DNA of 17,783 bases from CAYPPG01 sp964412555 (lineage in GTDB: Bacteria; Hinthialibacterota; Hinthialibacteria; Hinthialibacterales; Hinthialibacteraceae), in the NCBI GenBank assembly GCA_964412555.1, contig CAYPPG010000105.1, forward strand, positions 1 to 17,783, given 5' to 3'. Within the stretch, counting starts at the first letter, position 1; the number at the start of each line of letters is the position of its first letter. A program made the translations under genes and the position numbers. Of the stretch, positions 14,528 through 17,783 are shown one piece after another. The notes under the pieces were generated by a model. The model had not been told where the DNA came from. It ran no database searches and was given only the letters and a program-made list of their open reading frames with translations.

Positions 14528-16456
14528 ATGAAGAAAGAAAAGATATATATTTTAGATAAAAATCAAAATTTTTGCCGTTCCCTTCAACTCCTCTTAAGGC
14601 AACATGGATATAATACTGCATATTCGACAACATGTGAGGAATTGATGAATCATAAATCAGATTCCTTTTATCACTTTATCTTGATTGACATACGTATATT
14701 ACTATCAAATATGGAGAATCTACTTGAAGCAATCAATCAATTACATGTCAATTCAATAATTTACATTACCTCCACGTATTCTCTATTAGAACATGTGATT
14801 CCAATCCAGAGTAAAGAATATTATCATTATGTGCTCAAGCCCGTCAATATTGAAGAATTACTTCTAACATTTCAAGAATCAACCAATCGTAAAAAATTGA
14901 TCAATGAAAGGAAAAAAATCGATCAAAAGTTAAAACAGAATGAACGGTTTTTGACTAATTTACTACATAATTTACCTGGCATGGTTTATCAATTACAATT
15001 GGATCCGGAACAAACATTGACTTTTGCCAGCGAGGGATGCCAAGAATTAATCGGATTAAACGCTGATCAATTGCTGAAAAACGATCCCGTTTCATTGAAT
15101 GATTTGATACATCCGGATGATAAAGAATACCGGAATGAGGTTCTGCACAAAGCATTACAAAATAAAACAGATTTCGAAATACAATACAGAATCAGAAACA
15201 TCCAAACTGAAATTAAATGGGTATTTGAACGAGGTCGATTTACGTTTAACCATGATATAAATAATTATCATATCGATGGATTTATCACGGATATCACAAA
15301 ACAAAAAAACCTAGAACTTCAATTACTACAATCTCAAAAAATGGAGGCTTTTGGTCAATTTGCCGGTGGAATAGCACATGATTTTAACAACATATTAACT
15401 GCTCTTATTGGAAATACCAATCTTGCACAAGTTCAAACAAAAAATCAAAAACAAGTACAACAATATTTGGAAAAAATATTAAGCTCTGCTAATTCTGCGG
15501 CAAATCTTGTTCAAAAATTATTAACATTTGGTAGTAAGCATGTATTGAATCCACAAATAGTAAATTTAAATATAGTGATTGACGAAACGCTAAAAATGAT
15601 TTATCGAATCATTGGGGAAGATATTGTAATCAATACAATATATGACAAAAATTTGTTCAATATAAAAAGTGATAGTTTCCAGTTGGAACAAATTTTAATC
15701 AACCTTTCTGTCAATGCTCGAGAAGCCATGCACCAAGGAGGTACGATTACGATCGAAACAAGAAACTATTCTAAAAACTCAATTTGTGCATTCGATCAAA
15801 AACATTTAGCGGAGGAAAATTATGTACAATTGATTTTTAAGGATACAGGAAATGGAATACCAACCGAGATACAAGATAAGATTTTTGAACCTTTTTTCAC
15901 TACAAAAGAAGTTGGTACTGGTTTAGGTCTTTCTATAGTATACGGAATTGTTAATCAGTCAAATGGCTTTATCATTGTTGATAGTAAAGAAAACAAAGGA
16001 ACGGTATTTCAACTTTATTTTCCTATTACAAAAGAAAAGATAAATGAAACTCGTACTGTGGATGAAACCCATTCAACAGTAAAAGGAAATGAATCGATAC
16101 TTATTGTTGAGGATGATTCACAAATTAGAGAAATAATAAAAAAAACATTGATAAACTATGGTTATCAAGTAATTGAAGCGAAAGATGGAGACGAAGGAAT
16201 CATACAATTTAATAAAAATAGAAATGATATTGAATGTATTATTTGTGATGTTATTATGCCCCATAAAAATGGTATTCAACTCATCAAAGAAATTCAAAAT
16301 ACATCTTCTGATATTCCCGTTTTATTCATTTCTGGATACACAAAAGACACGATTGAAAGATATGGATTTGATTTTAAAAATATTCAACTGATGCAAAAAC
16401 CGTTTAATCCCAATGAACTACTCAAGAAAATAAGGTATATAATAGATAGATCATAA
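14528..16456 (+). CDS. REC-PAS-HK-REC hybrid sensor kinase
   Basis: 642-aa soluble hybrid kinase. I choose ATG 14528 because AGGTG at 14518-14522 precedes it and the receiver fold begins at once (KIYILDKNQ). An ATG at 14474 would overlap the previous gene. Domains: N-terminal receiver (1-125) with Asp54 in LIDIRI and Lys in LKPVN but Asp-Lys in place of the usual acidic pair; a coiled linker; PAS (about 150-270) with IHPDD and GFITDITKQ; DHp with His284 in GGIAHDFNN; ATPase with NLSVNAREAM, DTGNGIP, EPFFTTK and GTGLGLS; and a C-terminal receiver (about 520-640) with Asp574 in ICDVIMP, SGYT and KPF. Both the kinase core and last receiver resemble the first gene of the window, including a shared SGY..(N/D)TI..YG pattern. 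It is the last gene of the cluster and may send or receive phosphate in the same network. Confidence 0.93.
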   Translation: MKKEKIYILDKNQNFCRSLQLLLRQHGYNTAYSTTCEELMNHKSDSFYHFILIDIRILLSNMENLLEAINQLHVNSIIYITSTYSLLEHVIPIQSKEYYHYVLKPVNIEELLLTFQESTNRKKLINERKKIDQKLKQNERFLTNLLHNLPGMVYQLQLDPEQTLTFASEGCQELIGLNADQLLKNDPVSLNDLIHPDDKEYRNEVLHKALQNKTDFEIQYRIRNIQTEIKWVFERGRFTFNHDINNYHIDGFITDITKQKNLELQLLQSQKMEAFGQFAGGIAHDFNNILTALIGNTNLAQVQTKNQKQVQQYLEKILSSANSAANLVQKLLTFGSKHVLNPQIVNLNIVIDETLKMIYRIIGEDIVINTIYDKNLFNIKSDSFQLEQILINLSVNAREAMHQGGTITIETRNYSKNSICAFDQKHLAEENYVQLIFKDTGNGIPTEIQDKIFEPFFTTKEVGTGLGLSIVYGIVNQSNGFIIVDSKENKGTVFQLYFPITKEKINETRTVDETHSTVKGNESILIVEDDSQIREIIKKTLINYGYQVIEAKDGDEGIIQFNKNRNDIECIICDVIMPHKNGIQLIKEIQNTSSDIPVLFISGYTKDTIERYGFDFKNIQLMQKPFNPNELLKKIRYIIDRS

Positions 16457-16614
16457 ATATAAATATTCAATGCGGTCGAAACAAAATACCAACCGTGTGT
16501 AACCCGCCTCTCGCTAAGGAACTGCGCATAAATAAGTTAAGCAAGTAATATATCAATGTCATTAAGTTAACGAGTCTGTTTATACCCATAAGAATAAGTT
16601 TGTCGATTGCGAAT
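16457..16614. other. Spacer between hybrid kinase and IS remnant
   Basis: No gene or clear terminator is seen. TAAGTTAA occurs twice (16533-16540 and 16563-16570), exactly 30 bases apart. One copy may mark the end of the IS4-like element that follows, but I cannot pair it with an inverted copy at the other end. Confidence 0.3.
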
Positions 16615-17073
16615 CTATCGTTTCCGAGAGTAGTGGCGATCGGGTTGAATGGGTTCGGGTTTTTGACGGAAGAGATCCATCAAGTCGTTGATGAGTGTTG
16701 ATACCGATGATCGCACGAAGAGAAGAACCAGCGTATCTTTGATATAGGATAGAGCCTTGGTGAAATTGACTTGATATGAGTAGGAGCGATTTGTACTTTC
16801 GTGAGTCATCTCGTCTTGGACGTTATGAATCAATACGACCGTCAAATTGAGAGAAAAGATCCGGGCATGGAAATCCTGGTAGACTGATTCTACCGATTTT
16901 CCCGTAAAATTTTACATTTTTAAACGATGTATCAAAGTGTTAAAATTTTCCTCAATGCCCCATCGCTCATGATAAAGGGCTCTGAAAAATTCGGATGGAA
17001 ACTGAGTCGAATCGAGAAGAGATGTCATGAGAATATCCATGTCTCCGTTTTCTAATAATACTGACCGGCATAT
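16615..17073 (-). pseudogene. IS4-like transposase remnant, C-terminal part
   Basis: The reverse strand keeps the C-terminal third of a DDE transposase of the IS4 group. LLENGDMDILMTSLLD is followed by LYHERWGIEENFNTLIHRLKM, which has the family's conserved RW-x-IEE segment with the catalytic Glu, then NFTGKSVESVYQDFHARI, and an end rich in Pro/Arg (KPEPIQPDRHYSRKR). An in-frame TAA (plus strand 16912-16914) interrupts it just before NFTG, where other members usually have Glu, so a GAA to TAA change is likely. Another stop (TAG, plus strand 17074-17076) and a frame change lie upstream, and the N-terminal two-thirds are missing. It is a dead relic. A TIR could not be identified. Confidence 0.8.
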
Positions 17074-17248
17074 CTACAATGAAATCATAAAAAAAGTTCG
17101 GTTCTTTTGAAAAATCAGTGGGTAAATCCAAGGAGAAATTATTAACTGTTTAAAGAAGAAAAGATAGTGTGGGGATAGAAAAAATGCCCCCAGTTTCCCA
17201 GAATTAATGGTGGAAAAAACAATAGGCCATTAAAGAAAGGAAACATGG

Positions 17249-17783
17249 ATGCAGTTAAAGACTATCCTCAATCGAGTTCATAAAATCAAGAAGTTTGTAT
17301 ACGGAGAGATTCGATTCGGTGAATGGAATGGAGATCCATCACTGGAAATCAAAGTCATACCAAGAAGAGGGAATCGCGGGACATGTTCGGGCTGTGGAAA
17401 AAAAAGAGCGGGGTATGACAAACTAGGCCAAAGACGATTTGAAATGATCCCATTCTGGGGGATTCGCGTGTTTTTGCTGTATACGATGCGTCGAGTGTAT
17501 TGTTCGGACTGTGGAGTGAAAGTCGAGAAGGTTCCCTGGGCCGAAGGAAAGAATGAAATCACAACAACCTATCAATGGTATTTGGCCAAGTGGGCCAAGC
17601 GATTGAGCTGGCAGGAGGTAGCCGAAGCGTTTCACACGAGTTGGTATTATGTCCATAACGCAGTGGAGATGGCGGTAGAATGGGGCCGCCGTCATATGAA
17701 CCTGGAAGGAGTGACAGTCCTCGGAATCTGGGGGATCGGCCATACCTACGTAACCGTGGTCTATCAAATCAACGAAGGCTGCA
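17249..17783 (+). mobile_element. ISL3-family transposase, 5' part, cut by window end
   Basis: About 178 codons from ATG 17249 (AGAAAGG at 17234-17240) to the window edge. The N-terminal zinc ribbon has two Cys pairs, CSGCG and CSDCG, followed by a helix-turn-helix (LSWQEVAEAFHTSWYYVHNAV) and the start of the DDE domain. The family usually has a Gly-Ile/Val-Asp-Glu segment here with the first catalytic Asp. This copy reads VLGIWGIGHTYVTVVYQI, as if about four codons including Asp-Glu were lost in frame. If so, the enzyme is inactive even though the frame is open. Its left end must lie between about 17140 and 17240, close to where the IS4-like relic loses homology, so it may have inserted into that element. 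Confidence 0.85.

Noticed and set aside
1..17783. CRISPR array, tRNA or rRNA genes, phage genes
   Set aside because: No regularly spaced direct repeats, no tRNA-like cloverleaf or rRNA segment, and no phage structural or integrase gene was seen in any part of the window.

Overview
This window is dominated by one chemosensory (Che/Frz-type) gene cluster, with two-component genes on its left side and insertion-sequence debris on its right. All intact genes lie on the + strand. The organism is probably a Gram-negative bacterium that uses sigma-54. I see a likely -24/-12 promoter, a consensus IHF site and an NtrC-like regulator. The soluble, FrzCD-like receptor, fused CheW domains, HEAT protein and IS debris suggest a deltaproteobacterial/Desulfobacterota-like or similar gliding or multicellular lineage. 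That placement is inference from gene style only; nothing here fixes the taxon.

Layout. 2-1651: PAS-histidine kinase-receiver hybrid whose reading frame stays open to the left edge, so it is probably cut by the window. 1667-1694: a perfect sigma-70-type promoter. 1790-3205: NtrC-like response regulator (REC-AAA+-Fis) with an altered GAFTGA loop. 3206-3820: 615-base intergenic region that looks like a sigma-54 control region, with repeated CGAACG boxes, an IHF site and a -24/-12 element. 3821-13351: chemosensory operon, in order a soluble tandem-hairpin MCP, a triple-CheW protein, CheB, a HEAT-repeat protein, CheR, CheY and CheA. 13342-16456: downstream accessory genes, namely a 75-aa STAS-like protein, a ChpT-like pseudo-histidine kinase and a REC-PAS-HK-REC hybrid kinase. 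16457-17783: a decayed IS4-like transposase on the - strand, then the 5' part of an ISL3-like transposase whose catalytic-Asp segment appears to be missing.

How the parts may work together. The first kinase and the regulator would form a phosphorelay that could control the chemosensory operon from the sigma-54 region. The receptor, the triple CheW and CheA would build a cytoplasmic array. CheR and CheB set receptor methylation and CheY carries the output. The HEAT protein, the STAS-like protein, the pseudokinase and the terminal hybrid kinase look like accessory output or phosphorelay parts. No flagellar, pilus or motor gene is visible, so the output could be gliding, pili, development or transcription rather than swimming.

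Base composition falls along the cluster, from about 52-57% GC in sampled 60-base lines of the receptor gene to about 18-25% in sampled lines of the last two genes. This suggests that the distal module has a different history.
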